NCBI GenBank assembly: GCA_009602725.1
Contig: WELB01000030.1
Span: forward strand, 200,304 to 264,303
From: Spirogloea muscicola
Lineage: Eukaryota > Streptophyta > Zygnematophyceae > Spirogloeales > Spirogloeaceae
Length of the DNA: 64,000 nucleotides
Direction: 5' to 3'
Shown here: piece by piece, positions 1-12,200 of the stretch
Layout of the letters: each line of letters begins with the position of its first letter
How positions within the stretch are numbered: the first letter of the stretch is position 1
Position numbers and translations under genes: made by a program
Notes under the pieces: model-generated
Told to the model about the DNA's origin: nothing
The model's input: only the letters and a program-made list of their open reading frames with translations
Databases searched by the model: none

Positions 1-54
1 ACGACGACCTGGTGCGCCGCCCCGCTGCAGCGCTGGCGGCGCGGCAGTCATTAG

Positions 55-3000
55 CGCGTGAAGCCCGTCTTGGCTGCCGGTGATGGCGGCGCGCCGTCGC
101 TGACGGCGCCGCCAGTCTCGCCCTCCGTCGGCACCGGCGGCCCTCTGGTTGGCCAGGAGTTCCTGAAGCGCGCGCAGGAGCTCAAGGGGGAGGGCAACGC
201 GCGCTTCGCGGCGCGCGACCTGGCGGGCGCGCTGGAGGCCTACGCCGCCGCGCTGCGCCTCACGCCGGCGCGCCACCCGGACCGCGCCCTCCTGCACAGG
301 CACCGCACACGTCCCTTCCAGCCCCCCTGACACGGCCTTTCTGAACCATATTACATGGTTTGGACGTCGTCTGATGATGGAGGTTTACGTTAGAGCTGCT
401 GTCTGAGCTCAGGGCTTGGTTTGGTGGACCATCTCTCTCGGGTCAAGGGAGCCAGGGTTGAGGCCTTCAGGCTCTGCAACCGAAGCCTTGCAGCAGTCCA
501 GCACCCTCTAGAGGAGTGCGTTGCTGGCCGCCGAGCTGCTGCTGCCGAGCATGCTTGCCCGGTTCCTTACCTGGGATAGCTGATGTCAAGTGAAGCTGAG
601 CTGCTGAGCTGAGCTGAAGCGTGCCCGGGTTTTGACCTGAGATAGCTAATGTCGAGTACAGCTGAGCTGCTGAGCTGCTGAGCTGAGCTGAGCTGAGCTG
701 AGCTGAGCTGAGCTGAGCTGAGCTGAGCTGAGCTGAGCTGAGGCAAGCTGAGGTGGGCTGCTCCTCTTCCTCCCCTCCTCCAGCAACCGGGCCGCCTGCC
801 TCTTGCTGAGCACGCCCCCAGCCTACCGCGACGTCGTGAACGAGTGCACATTGGCACTGGATGCGCACCCGGGATTCGCCAAGGCGCTGCTGCGGCGCGC
901 TAGGGCGTACGCCCACCTCGGCCAGGCCCCTGCCGCACTGGCGGACCTCGCTGCTCTCCTGCAGGTGACTTATGGAGCACTGCTTCCTCGCCCGGCAATG
1001 TGTCGTAAGAGTCGGCCTCAGGCCTGCCAGTTGATTGCCGACGTCCTGTTGCTGGCAGGTGGAACCAGCGAACCAGGATGCTTTAGACCTGCTGCAAAGG
1101 CTACGAAGCCAGCCGAAAGGGCCAAAGGCTGCGGCGGCTTCCGCTGTCATGCTGAAGGTCAGCACCTTAAGCCAGCCTGCACCAGGCTCGGCTGCGGCCG
1201 TGGCAGCGAGCAGCGGCAGGCACGGGAGCTCGCAACCAGCGGCGTCCACAACCACCAGTTCCAAGCAGGACAACAGCGCTGCCGAGGAACCTGAGGACAC
1301 GAGACCTGCTGCTAGGCGGCCAACTCAGGAGGCGGAGGGCGTGTCAGTTGCCAGAGCTGGCCTGTCACGGGTGGGAAAGGAGCAGGGAGGCGGGGTCGCC
1401 ATGCGCAAGCAGCAGGCAAGGGGGCCACTTGTGACGCTGAAGCTCGTGTACGGTGGTGACGACATCCGAAGAGCGGAGATGCCTTTTGGCTGCAGGTCGG
1501 TGCAGCAGCGCATTGGCATAGCCCCTTGCGGAAGCGCCACGGCGCAGCCCCATGTCACATCAGGGCTTTGTGCATTGTCTCACCAAAAGTGAACCTCCAA
1601 GGTGGCTGTAAAGGTTCTACCCTGATTCAGTACCCTACATTTGTTCCTGCGGTTGTCGGGGTTCTGCAGCTTCAGCGAGCTCCGGCAGATTGTGCAGGCA
1701 ACGTTTCCAGCTTCCAAGGCCGTCCTTGTGAAGTACAGGGATGTGGAGGTGAGCACGGCGCTTCCGTGAGGGGGCTTGCATGCCTGGTTTTAATGTTCAA
1801 CTGCAGAGGTGACCCTAGACTTGACGTTAGATCATGCCATCTATAGCGTAAAATTTGAACTCATTCTTAATTGTCAACTTTGTATCTAGGACCTTGGACC
1901 CTGGACATTGACTTTGGACCTTGAACTTGCTCTGCATTTCTACAGCATTTCTCGCACAGAGCCTGTGCAGGCCAGTAGAAGGCCGCTCATCCTGCCTGAT
2001 TGCCAGCTAGTTGTGCTCTACTAAATGCAGGGCGACCTTGTAACGATGACTAGTAGCCACGAGTTGCGGGAGGCCGAGGCCAGCCGTGGGGCTGGCCCTG
2101 GTTTTACTGCAGCTGAAGGGAAGGTTGCCGAGCAGGAGGGAGCGGGAGTCGCAGTGGCTGAACCGCCTGTTGCGTGCCGCCCGCTCAAGTTGTGGGTGAC
2201 AGAAGTTGCGCCTGAGTGGGAGCCGGCCACTTCCGAGGACGACAATAATTGTAACAGGGAAGACGAGGAACTGGCAGACAAGAGCGAGCCCATGGCAGCG
2301 GCACTCGCTACTGCAGACGTGGCTGTTGCAGAGGATGAAAGTGAGAAGAGCACGGCCACCATTGCTGGCAGCGGCCGCAGGGTGGAAGAGGAGGAGCCTG
2401 GCGTGGTGGAGACGGTCCTTGACGAGTTTGTCTGGGACTTTGTGGATCTCTTCAAGGCTAGGCTGGGTGCGAGCTGCACCTCGCGCTGCAATCACTTGCC
2501 AAAGGACATTTGGTCAGTCAGTGACCATGGTTCACCATGCAATCTCAATCTCGGAATTTTCTGTGGAAGCTGCAATGTAGAGCACTGCTGAAGCGAATGC
2601 TGCTGTTGTGACAGGCATCGACCTGCTCATGACCAATGAGCAGATCAAATTTGGTGCTGAGGACCTCCAGGCAGCATTTGAGAAGACGGTACAGAGCGAG
2701 GCAGCGGGCCCGCTTCTTGAGCGAGCTGTCACCCATTACCAAGAAGCAGTAATGGTCGAGAACTCCCAGCTCTGCTTTTCGTTCACTTCTCACATATCAC
2801 ATTGACCCTCAAGTGGCTTAGTCTGAGGAAGAGGATGTCAACCCACAAGCAAAATGCTGTAAATTTTCTACCTTCTGTGCCTTCTGTTGCAGTTTGGGCT
2901 CGCTAGTTACAATTGGGTACAAGGGCAGCTTGTGCTGGCAAGGCACCGGCTGCAGCCTCCTGGAAAGCTTAGAGCTGGGGATGCAGAGAGCCTTCCTGGC

Positions 3001-4723
3001 AAGCTGGAAGGCAGCGAGCTGGGAGGCAGCGAGCTGGAAGGCAGCAACGAGGCTGATGGCAATGCGGAAGAGACAGACGGGAAGCCAGATGTGGACACCT
3101 CCGATGAGGACAAGATGAAAAGGAAGGAGGCTCTGGGGCTGGCAGTTGAGCAATACGAGCAGGCAATTGCCACGATGGAAGTGATTGAGGCGCTAATTCC
3201 CAATTTCCTCGATGTAAGAGCTCCAATGCGCCTGGTGAGAGAGAGAGAGGGAGAGAGAGACTTTCTGGGACACATGCGCTGTGCATGAAATTGCAACCAA
3301 TTGACACACGTTCAGATACCAGACCTGTATCAGGATTATGCTGATGTCTCGAGCACCATTCCTGAGAAAGTCACCAGATTAAACACATCTTCATCAGATA
3401 TACTAGACCTGTATCCGTGACATGCTGATGTCTCTTCTGTCCTTTGTTGGCTGCCTCTCCAGGGGTATCTATTGTTGGCGACTGCCCGTACAGACCTTGC
3501 AAAGTTCCTGGCTGAGAAAGGAGAGCTAGAGGGTGTTGAGGACCCTTCTCACCAGACATATGCCTTCCTTCAAGCGGCCAAGCAATGCTTTGCTTCTGCT
3601 GAGAAGGTCAGCAACTCTCTTCACATCAGGAACTTGTGTTCTCCTAATTTGTATGCTTCATAAGTCAAAGCTCTAAAGCTCTCCATCAACTTTAACTGGC
3701 ATAGTGAATCCTTTGACTGCTCATATTCAGGAGCTAGTGAGACTGGAAAAGGAAGAGAGAGAGCACATGCTCAGGGACGATGCAGCCACAACAACCAGTA
3801 GTAAGGACAAGCCAGAGGACACTGAGGGGGTGGTGGGGACCGCTGAGGACGGAAGTGACCGCGAGCATCAGAGCCGTTTGGACGACATCCTGAGCTACCA
3901 GGGCCAGGTGGCCTCTCAGCACGCAGCGGTGGCCCTCGAGCTCTCCAAACTAGAGGTGAGAGTCTCCTCACTTGTGGCAAGCAGCAGCAGTCCTGCCAAC
4001 CCTGAGTGATTCTGCAAGTTTCTTAAGTTGGACGTGTGCCCAATCAATTAGCACTTCTCTAACTTCTAGGATGAGACATTCTCAAGCAGTCAAAGCAGTT
4101 GTCCACACTGCTTCCAGGCTCACAGTCCTCTCTGCACTGAGGCGAGGCGATGCACACTAACGTGTGTAGTCTGCCAATACCACGTGGTACAGTATGCCAG
4201 GGACGACCCACACTGGCGGGTGTTGTTGGATGAAGCAGCCCGCCACTACAGACTCAGCGGGTTGACAGAGAAGGAGGTCGAAGAGACGTTGAGGCAGCAT
4301 CCCGGACACACAAGCAGCGGTGGAGCAGAAGAGGGAGTACGTGAGTCGTCGGTCGAAGGTGACCAGACGACGACAGCCTTGCCAAGCGAAGCCCAATCTT
4401 CAGAGTTGATCAGTGACACTCCAGAGACGCAGGGGGAAGAGGAAGACGCTGATGTAACAAGAAGCAGCAATACGGAGGTGGTAGATGGAAGTCCAATAGA
4501 GGCCGCTGATAGCGCTGTGGAGCCTGTACACAGTAATGGAGACCTGGCAGAGGACCCCAATGTGGTGATCCTAGGCAACGAGGAGGATGGTACTGCTCCT
4601 GAGGACAGCTCCGAGAGAGACGGCGAAGTGGACGAGAAGTGCTTGAGCAAGAGCAGTAAACGGAGGCGGAATCGAAAGCTGAGTGCACTTCGGGCAGGTG
4701 CAGAGAGCACCCATGGCACATGA
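55..4723 (+). CDS. TPR-PB1 domain protein, CLMP1/PHOX-like (5' end outside window)
   Basis: Ten exons join in frame: 55-299, 784-964, 1059-1495, 1670-1748, 2031-2466, 2615-2748, 2893-3213, 3463-3606, 3731-3955 and 4193-4723 (TGA). About 910 codons are visible. Order of parts: TPR helices (residues about 30-115, with LLHSNRAACLL across the first join), a PB1 domain (about 260-335, GPLVTLKL...VKYRDVEGDLVTMTSS), an acidic linker, then further helical TPR-like repeats and an acidic, basic-ended C-terminus. This order matches plant PHOX/CLMP1 proteins, whose TPRs can bind HSP90/HSP70 and of which CLMP1 acts in chloroplast separation; the function here is inferred. There is no in-frame ATG in the first visible exon. 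A TAG sits at 52-54 and an AG acceptor just before 55, so the start exon probably lies upstream of the window. Intron 1 has a GC donor (CAG|GCACC). The exon set is firm, the exact role is not. Confidence 0.85.
658..741 (+). repeat. AGCTG pentanucleotide microsatellite in intron 1
   Basis: About 16 near-perfect head-to-tail copies of the 5-mer GAGCT/AGCTC lie in the first intron of the TPR-PB1 gene. Imperfect copies extend back to about 590. Because the unit is 5 bases it opens long Ser/Ala/Gln/Leu-rich false reading frames on the minus strand. Confidence 0.9.
3316..3430 (+). repeat. imperfect direct duplication in intron 7 of the TPR-PB1 gene
   Basis: A stretch of about 35 bases starting at 3316 (ATACCAGACCTGTATCAGG) recurs at about 3398 with a few changes, both followed by GCTGATGTCTC. 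The first copy could be translated, but the exon join 3213 to 3463 keeps phase without it, so it is read as intronic. Confidence 0.6.
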
Positions 4724-5301
4724 CTTGCCCGAGAAAAGCTTCGCACATCCCTAACATTATTCTATTTATGTGACATTCAGCAGGATAGCATTACAAGCCC
4801 CCACTGATGGTGTTCTGAAGTCCTGGAGCAGCTTCAAAGACTCAGTGTGCATAGACTTATAGCACTACGTGCCTTCGGCTGCCATCCATTGTGGTAGGTA
4901 GCTGATGACGTGGTGATCGGTGAAGGAGACTAGCTTCAGAGCTTAGACAGCACCCAATCACCTGCCCCATATTCTTGCTTGCTTGCTGATCTCTCAGAAG
5001 ACAGCAACTAGCTGATGTGATCCACATTCTGCAGTCCTGACATTCGAGTACCAATTTCTGGAGATTTTGTGAGGACACTTACACAGAAGATCCACCGATG
5101 TTATCAATTCCATGCATTGGGATGGACTGACAGACAAGCCTGCTCAGAGTCAATCATACAAGCAAGACAGCCCTGCATTTGTGATGTCAACTCCGCCTTT
5201 CAGCTCAACTAGAGGCTGTACAAGTAACAAGATTGTGAGGGTTGGTAGCACAACACGAGCTCTGAAGGAGCACAGCCCGGCCGGCAAAGTGGTAGGGCCA
5301 C
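4724..5301. other. convergent intergenic region, no gene seen
   Basis: This lies between the stop codons of the TPR-PB1 gene (+) and proteasome beta-4 (-) and must hold both 3' UTRs and poly(A) sites. No conserved frame, RNA gene or repeat was recognised. Confidence 0.6.
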
Positions 5302-7167
5302 TCAAGCCGAAGTCTCCACAGCTACAGCAGGGCCCTCATTGACTGTGCTGGTGGCAGCGGAGTCGCCAACGCTCTTCCGCCAGCCCAGAAAGCGGGCGCC
5401 GTCCTTGTCCACCACCTTGATGATGAAGTTGGGGGGTGCAACAACGAGGCGCGACCGAATTTCCTCGATGCACTTGTCGACAAGAGCCAGGGCATCGTCC
5501 AGGGACATGCCCTTCTTGTAGTACTTGTCCATCATGGAGAGGACAAAGAATCCGCCTGCAGCGTGCAAGTAGTCCATGTATGAATGAGAAGTTCAAGCCA
5601 AGCTCTGCACTGCATGCAGAGCAGATATACAAATCCCCAGCACGAGCTGGAATTGCAGGCCTGTGGTATCTCTTATACGGACTTTTAGTTGAGCAGGACA
5701 GACAATGTGGGGACACGTGATGGAAACAAGACCAAGCGTTGTTAGTGCAGCTGCAACATTCGCGAAGCTGCTGCGATAGTCAGTGACACGATCTCTCCGT
5801 GGAGTATTTAAAAGGCTGGGAATGGAAAGTTTGGTAACCATTGCCACATGTGCCTCATCACCGCCACAAACTTTAGGACAGCAGCAACAAGTGCGAGCAG
5901 TGTGCAGCAAGGGGTGTACCGTAACCCATGGCGCCTTTCTCTATTTTGTGTAGCGTGGAGATATAATCGAGGAAATACAAGGAAGGCCCAACACCTTTGT
6001 CGAAGCCGGCGAGCATCAGGTTGGTCTGGTAGGGGCTCTGCAGGGCAAGGAGAAAGAAACAAGCGCAAGGACAGACGTTAAATCAGGGCAGTTGGCCATG
6101 ACAAAAACTGTCACAGAGTGCTGGGTCATGTCCTAGATGTGGCCCAGCATTTCGGGCATAAGCCTTTGGCAACAGATGCTCTACAAAACGTTTCCTCTCA
6201 GTAACTCAAGACAAGCCTTCCTTGAAGGAACATTACTCTGCCACAAGCTGGCACTCAAGTCAGTGATTATAAGCACAGGTAAGTAAAACAACCGTAAAAC
6301 TTTCTTCATTGATCTGCATCAGCAGTAGGCCCTTGTCTTTAGATGGAAGGCAGGATGGCCTTGTGGGGGTCTAAGAGTCAGCAGAGACTTGCCTTGCGGA
6401 GCGCCTTGGCGAGCTCACCCCGGGTGAAATTGGCAGCTGCCGCAGTCGATAGCTGTATGCCGTTCCTGAATTGGTATAGGTGGATGTTCTTCTGTATGTA
6501 CTCAGAAAATTGCACCCTGCTCGTGGCAAAGGCACAGAGTCAGCTCCGGACGATTGACTAATGGATAAGGGCCTGCTAGACTTGCTGAGTGACTGACACA
6601 GTTGATGTGCACAACTTGCGCAACTCCAGTTGGCCAAAGGATCTCACAACTCCTCGAGAGAAGTCAAATGGCGCGGAAGTGGAGATATATAAGTTGAACA
6701 ATTCACAGAGACCAGGGGCTCAAGAAGAGAGTCGTGGATGACAGTGAGGCCCTTGGTGTAATGCCCAACACCCCGGCACAACGACTAGACACCAGACGCT
6801 TGCCTCCGGCTGAAGCCATGACATAATCCTCGGCCTCACTAAACCCTCAAAGCCCAGTTCAACATTTAGCATGATGAGCAATATTCAAGACCTCCAGAGC
6901 CGTTCTAATACAGCTAGCCGGACTTATTCACAGGCCACACTCAGCTGGGCCGCCGGGAGGCCAGCTGTGACGTCCTGCCGAGGGGAGCGAACGCTGGAAG
7001 CGGGCGGACCTGTCGCCGGTCTCGCCGGTGTTGCCCAGGAGCTTGTGGGAGTCCAGGGCCATGATCTTGTCCTCGTCCGTCTTCTGCACCACGATGGACT
7101 GCACCGCCGACGAGTCCGCCACCAGCAGCGCGAAGCCGTCGCCCACGAGGCCGAAGAGGCAGTCCAT
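5302..7167 (-). CDS. PBD1: 20S proteasome subunit beta-4 (PBD1/PSMB2 type)
   Basis: Exons on the minus strand: 7167-7010, 6516-6393, 6037-5920 and 5555-5302 (TGA), 654 nt, 217 residues; plant PBD is about 204. It starts [15 protein letters not shown] and continues with [52 protein letters not shown] and [19 protein letters not shown], collinear with plant PBD1. Beta-4 is a non-catalytic subunit: the N-terminal threonine of active beta subunits is absent, as expected for the family, and there is no propeptide. It sits in the outer beta ring of the 20S core. Intron 2 has a GC donor in perfect GC-AG context (AAG|GCAAGT). The C-terminus carries a 15-20 residue extension with no clear motif. The alpha-3 subunit gene lies 12 kb away on the same strand. 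Confidence 0.95.
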
Positions 7168-7763
7168 GGCGGCAGGCCCCGCTTCTTGTACAAGAAATGC
7201 AGATTTGGCAGCCGGGGAGCTCTCGATTCCTAAATCCTGATATCTATGACGGCTCCACGCACCCGACGCCTGGCCCTGCGCCCGCCGCCACAGCCGTCCG
7301 GCACGCCGCCCGGGCTCCTCGCAGCGGCAGCTACGCCGCGCCCGCCGCTTCTTCGGCGCAGCGGGAACGGCAGGGCGCGGCAACGCCGCCCTCCGCCCGC
7401 CGCTTAGGGCACGCCGCTGAGCTGTCGACTTTCCTGCGACGCGCGAGCGGATGCCGCACGGCGGCGGCGGCGGCGGCGGCGGCGGGCTCATGCGTGCGGC
7501 CAAGCATCGCCGGCGGCCATGGCGGGCGCCGGTTGAACTTCCCCGCGGAAGCGTGGAGAGCGCGGCTGCAAATCAGGGGCAGATGAGTGCATACAGTAAA
7601 GTAGGCATACAGAGAAGATCCAAGTCTCTTGTCTCACTGCAGAAGAAAGTGCAGAGGCTGACGGAGCCGTCAGGCTGGGCAACTGCGCCCTCTCAGCAAC
7701 CAGCAGCAGGAAGTGAGATGAGATGGGTCTTGAGGGGAAGGAGAGATGGTAAGTTCTTCCGAA
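7168..7763. promoter_or_regulatory. upstream region of proteasome beta-4
   Basis: GC-rich (7240-7560) sequence directly upstream of the beta-4 ATG, with a short (GGC)n tract at 7460-7485. Long frames here are compositional. No TATA box or known plant proteasome element is evident. The 5' UTR and promoter are presumed from position only. Confidence 0.35.
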
Positions 7764-7870
7764 TCTTGTCAAACTCCTTGGGCTGGCTACTCACAGCCTT
7801 TGCCTTACATCGAGAAAGCTGTTGTCAGCCAAAAGCGCTGAAGGCTGTGAAAGCCAGCCCAAAAAGGTTC
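7764..7870. repeat. inverted pair of the LINE 3' hairpin unit
   Basis: Two copies of the recurrent unit face each other: TGGGCTGGCTACTCACAGCC near 7778 and its near reverse complement GGCTGTGAAAGCCAGCCCA near 7843. They are separated by about 45 bases, giving a foldback structure. Each arm is the motif found in the 3' UTR of the LINE copies in this window. Confidence 0.65.
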
Positions 7871-7929
7871 GTAGGAAAGACAGGCATATGCAGAAGACCT
7901 GCGCTAGTGAGCCAGCGTTGTTGAAGTAG

Positions 7930-8072
7930 GCCTGCTCGCCCTGCCTGCGGGATAAAGCACGGTGCGCAAGCGGGGTTAACAGGTCTAGCCACTGAGACTA
8001 GAAAGCCCCGTGCCCATCAACAGCCAGTGGAATGACATCGTCCCCGTTTTGGATGTAGAAGAGAGGGAGACT
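7930..8072 (-). mobile_element. LINE fragment (C-terminal coding, minus strand)
   Basis: Read on the minus strand this stretch gives VIPLAVDGHGAF then SQWLDLL after one stop. That matches the conserved AxDVHGxxGSRW-x-LL segment of the LINE at 26474-29743 and of the fragments at 49680-50010 and 56485-56802. It abuts the plus-strand fragment that starts near 8090. Confidence 0.6.
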
Positions 8073-8089
8073 CTTCCAGGTTTTGGATG

Positions 8090-8700
8090 CCCAGGGACGT
8101 CATCATCGCCGCACACTTGACATTGTGGGCGTGCAACCTGGTGGAGGACCACGGGCCTTGGTTGCTTTTGTTGTTACGGAGGCTTACAAAGGTCCAGCTT
8201 CGACACACATCGCAGGCCACGCAGTGGTCGGTGCAGAACAAAGAAAGCTGCAGCACTCCTTCGATTATCCCCGGTGCGATCAGCTCCTGCCAGCTGCAGT
8301 CGACATCTTTGGCTCTTTAGGTCCTCGTTCCATACTCTCCTTCAGAATGTTGCCAATTCAGGCGATGCACGACTTGCAGATGTATTTTCGGCTGAGATGG
8401 GCATGCCAGCTGCATATCTGTCGTTCTTGCGACGACGAGTTTCGGGCTGTTTGCAGCGTGCTCAGGCTAATGCTTTGCACCAGAAAGCTGGGCAAGCTCT
8501 AGTTGGTGGCAGAAGGGCTGCGTATCTGCCATCTAGTATTCAGGCATCGATTAGCGACCTTCATGTATTGACCCGTGGTTACTGAGCGGGTCAGATTGCT
8601 GTAGGTGATGTACGTCTCCAGATGTGCTTGCCGTTGTACTTGGCTATTTGGCCTTTGGGTGTTTCAAATACACGAATAACTTATTAAAGGAGAGGGCGAT
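8090..8700 (+). mobile_element. 5'-truncated LINE, C-terminal coding end plus 3' UTR
   Basis: The reading frame ending at 8585 finishes with ISDLHVLTRGY and a TGA. The same ending closes the LINE at 26474 (LLLTRGY), the fragment at 45503 (LYVLTRGY) and the one at 56802 (LLTRGY). Upstream parts (AAVDIFGSLGP near 8290, RAQANALHQKAGQAL near 8460) match the C-terminal region, with frame changes between them. The first 110 bases after the stop match those after 45503 (GAGCGGGTCA..., GTACTTGGCYATTTGGCCTT), so these two copies form one subfamily. Confidence 0.75.
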
Positions 8701-8780
8701 GGCTGCAATTGGCCAGCTCATAAAATTGTTCAATTCTCAAATCAGATTAAGAAATGAAAAGCTCTTCCAATTTAGTACGG

Positions 8781-8925
8781 CAGTGGCTGTGAGAGGTCAA
8801 CCCAAAAAGACTGAACAAGGTCCAAAGGGCCGAAAGGCGCCAACATTACACAGCTATAATATGTCCTTATCCTACCGAACCCAGACCTTGTTCATTCTTG
8901 TGGGCTGGCCTCTCACAGCCACCAG
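8781..8925. repeat. 145-bp foldback element with 42-bp inverted arms
   Basis: The left arm 8781-8822 (CAGTGGCTGTGAGAGG... ending GAACAAGGTC) and the right arm 8884-8925 (GACCTTGTTC... ending CAGCCACCAG) are near-perfect reverse complements. Each arm is one copy of the GGCTGGC/CAGCC hairpin unit plus its AACAAGGTC tail. No convincing target-site duplication flanks it. It could be a true terminal-inverted-repeat element or two LINE 3' ends that landed in opposite orientation. Confidence 0.65.
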
Positions 8926-9164
8926 TCATTTGGAAGCGCTGTTCTCTATTCTACTGGAAAAGCTTTGAGAAAGCGGCTTTGGGCCCTTTGGACCTTGTCA
9001 GGCTATCACAGCCCCTTTGTGAGAGCAACATTTTTCTTATTATGCTACCATGCAAGAGACTGCACCGGATCGGAATTAAGTAACCCCGAGTAAGCAGCCG
9101 CAAGTCGGAGTAGCTTGCAAGGTCTAAAAGAAATGGTCCAAAGAAATGGCCCGCCCGTCAAGAA

Positions 9165-9225
9165 GAGGGGCTGGCAAAGGCCAGCCCAAAAAAATTGGAC
9201 AAAATTCCGAAGTGCCAAAGAAGGT
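9165..9225. repeat. copy of the LINE 3' hairpin unit next to a single-N joint
   Basis: GGGGCTGGCAAAGGCCAGCC followed by CAAAAAAATTGGACAAAAT matches the recurrent unit (hairpin then A-rich then TTGACAAGG). It lies just before the unresolved base at 9290, beyond which tRNase Z coding sequence begins. Confidence 0.6.
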
Positions 9226-9290
9226 GCCGAACAGAAAAACTACACAGCGAAATACGAGACGTCGCAGAGGGAAGCTTCGTACCCACAAGN

Positions 9291-12200
9291 GGCGGCGGCG
9301 GCGGCGGCGCGGCGGCGCGGCGCGGCGGCCGCCCGGCGCTGCCGCTTCGGGCGCAGCAGGCCTCCGGCGCGCGCTCCACGACGGCGTTCGTCCAGATCCT
9401 GGGCACCGGCATGGACACGGGCGACACCGCGCCCTGCGTCCTCCTCTTCTTCGACCAGCGCCGCTTCGTCTTCAACGCCGGCGAGGTGCCCGAAACCGGC
9501 CTCCGCTGTAGGCCTCCTCCTCGCTGCCAGCGCGGCAGCACGCAGCCACCCATGGCGGCTTTGCGCCTGCAGTGCCAAGTCGTGTGGCCACGGCAGTGGC
9601 TATCGTGCTACGAGTGGAGAAAGCTGGCAGAGTCTGTCATAAAATGGGAGCTCGACTATGCTGCCTCCGGCCGGAGTGGTCATTCAACTTAAAGCCCTTT
9701 ACTTCTCTTACTCTCTCGCTCTCTCTCTGTCTCGTCTTCCCTCTGCCCCCTCCTCTCGGGCTCGCCTTGTCACAGGGCTTGCAGAGGTTCTGCACTGAGC
9801 ACAAGGTGCGCCTATCCCGGGTGAGCCCCGACAGCCTCAGCCAGCGCTACGCTGCCGCTTGCCGCCTCTCCCGCATTGACGATGCGCATGTACGATCATT
9901 GCAAGTCCAGCTTCAGCTTTATGGGGTCTGACCTCCATTCTCTTGGCCTCTAGCAGATCGACCACGTGTTCCTGACCCGCGTCTGTAGCGAGACGGCTGG
10001 CGGCCTCCCAGGTGACCCCTGGCTCTGGCTCCTGATCAGCGTACCTACATTGCTCCTACATGCATGCAAACTGCCGTGGCTCCATACGTCGCAGCCTGCC
10101 TGTGTCATACCTCCACAAGCCAACCCCTGCACCATTAGCCTCGGTATCTTGACACCCTTTGACGCAGTCACGCCGAGCCTTGACCTGCGCTGCTGGAGGT
10201 CATGGCCATCCGAGTCTAGGCTCGGGTTGGCAGAGCGCCCATGCTCCAGGAATTGAGCTGCGGATGACGGGCTTGCTCTCCTTTGCCCTTTCTGAGGCAG
10301 GGCTGCTGCTGACGCTGGCGAACATCGACGACGTTGGCCGGGGGGTGCGTGCGCGCTCCTACTAACCAGGTTGCACATTCTGCTCGTCATGGTGGCTGGC
10401 GAGACTGCCCTCGCGCACCTAGTCGCCCAATGCTTGTACAATCGCTCTCACACAATAGCTCTGCCGTCTTGACGTGGGTGAGCAGGTGAAGCTGTGGGGC
10501 CCGTCGAACCTGAGCTACCTCCTCGACGCCATGCGCACGTTCGTCCCGGGCGCGGCCATGGTCCACACCCAAACGTTCGGCGAGGCAAAACCCCCGCCGG
10601 GAGCCTTGGCAGGCGATGGAGGCGGTCGCAGCGGCGGCAGGGCAACGCTGCTGCCACCGGATGTTGTAGACTCCCCCGAGGAGCTCCTCCATGAGGACGA
10701 GAATGTTCAGATCTCGGCTGTCGTCCTGCGGCCACGGCTGCAGGCCAATCCCAGACAGCCCACCGGCAAGCTGACGCCTCCTATTGAGCGAGCTCCGCCG
10801 CCACCAGATTCCGGCAGAGCCACGCAACAGGTCGCGGACCTGGGCTTTGGTGCTGCAGAACCCTGGCTGCTGGGCTTTCCCTCGGAGCCAGACGCTGCGC
10901 CTGCTGTCAGCGCCAGCTCTGACGGCAGCGAAGGTAACCACAAGCCCAGTGCCAAGCGAGCCAGAGCGGCCGCGCAGGTGCGGACGACTGAGCAGCACGC
11001 CGCCGCTGTCAGAGGGGGACCTTCGGTTGTGTACATCTGCCGGATGCCAGAGCTCAAGGGCAAGTTCGACCCTGACAAGGCGCGGGCGCTTGGCCTGCGC
11101 CCCGGCGCCAAGTACGCGCAGCTCCAGCGGGGTGCCAGCGTGGTATCGGATGACGGCACGAGGACGGTGAGCAGCCTGCTACTTGGCCATGATTGTGTTA
11201 TCTGAAGAGATCATGCGACAGCTTCCAACATAACAGCTAGGCTCAAATTCCGCGCGGGAAACCTTCCGTGGCACCTGCACAGATACATTCCAGCGACGTC
11301 ATGGGCCCGTCTGAGTCGGGAGCGGTGCTGCTGCTGGTGGACTGCCCCACGGCACGCCACATTCCGGCGCTGGTCGCCTCCTCCGCCCTCGAGCAGCTCC
11401 GCGCTGCCAAGGACGAGGTTGTGGCTGGTGCCGACCATGCAGAGGCGCAAGGCATCGGCTCAGCTGCAGTTGGCAACAGGCAGCGGGCCACGTGCGTAGT
11501 GCACCTCGGCCCGCAGGCGGTGCTGGACACCATGGCGTACCGGCAGTGGATGGCTTCCCTGGGCCCACAGGCCAGCCACATACTTGCCGGCCATGGTCGG
11601 TGAGCTGCCGCTGTCTGCCTCCTTGCAAGTACAGTAGGGCATTTGCATCAATCTGGTGTTTCTCAAGCTTAAAGCAAAATGTGGGTTACATTGAAGAGGG
11701 GGCGTGTGCTCATGGTGTGCTTTATCCTGCTGCTGGTCCTAAGGTGGTGCTATCAAGGTCACCAGTGGCCTTTGGCCTGCTCTACTGACGAGCCTGCCTG
11801 CTGAACGACAGGCAAGGACACGTGCCGCCGACCTTGGCATCCAGCGCAAAGATAACAGCGCGCCTCAACCTCATCTGCCCTCGCGCGTTCCCTATCTTCG
11901 GAAGTGCTACATCAAGCAGCCTGTCAGCCCTGCCACCTGGCCTTGGCGACATCTATAGAAACAAGGTGTGACCAAGAATGCAAGGATCTAGCTTTGAATA
12001 CCTGTGCTTGCGTGAAATCTGCAACTCTATGGGCTTGCTTGGAGCTTGGCTTAAAAACTTGTCCTCCGCCGTGTTGCTCTATACAGTTGCAGGATCTGGA
12101 AGGCATTGGCCCCGTCCAGCATGCTCAGAACCTCATGAAGGTGATGCACTTTCCTTTGGCTTTGCATCGTCACTCAGACATGTTGCCAGCTCACAGCGTC

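Noticed and set aside
467-1300. 277-codon minus-strand frame over the TPR exons
   Set aside because: Shadow of coding exons plus the AGCTG microsatellite (repeated SSAQL).
3316-3390. Possible extra exon (IPDLYQDYADV) in the TPR-PB1 gene
   Set aside because: The flanking exons join in frame without it and the stretch is part of a local duplication.
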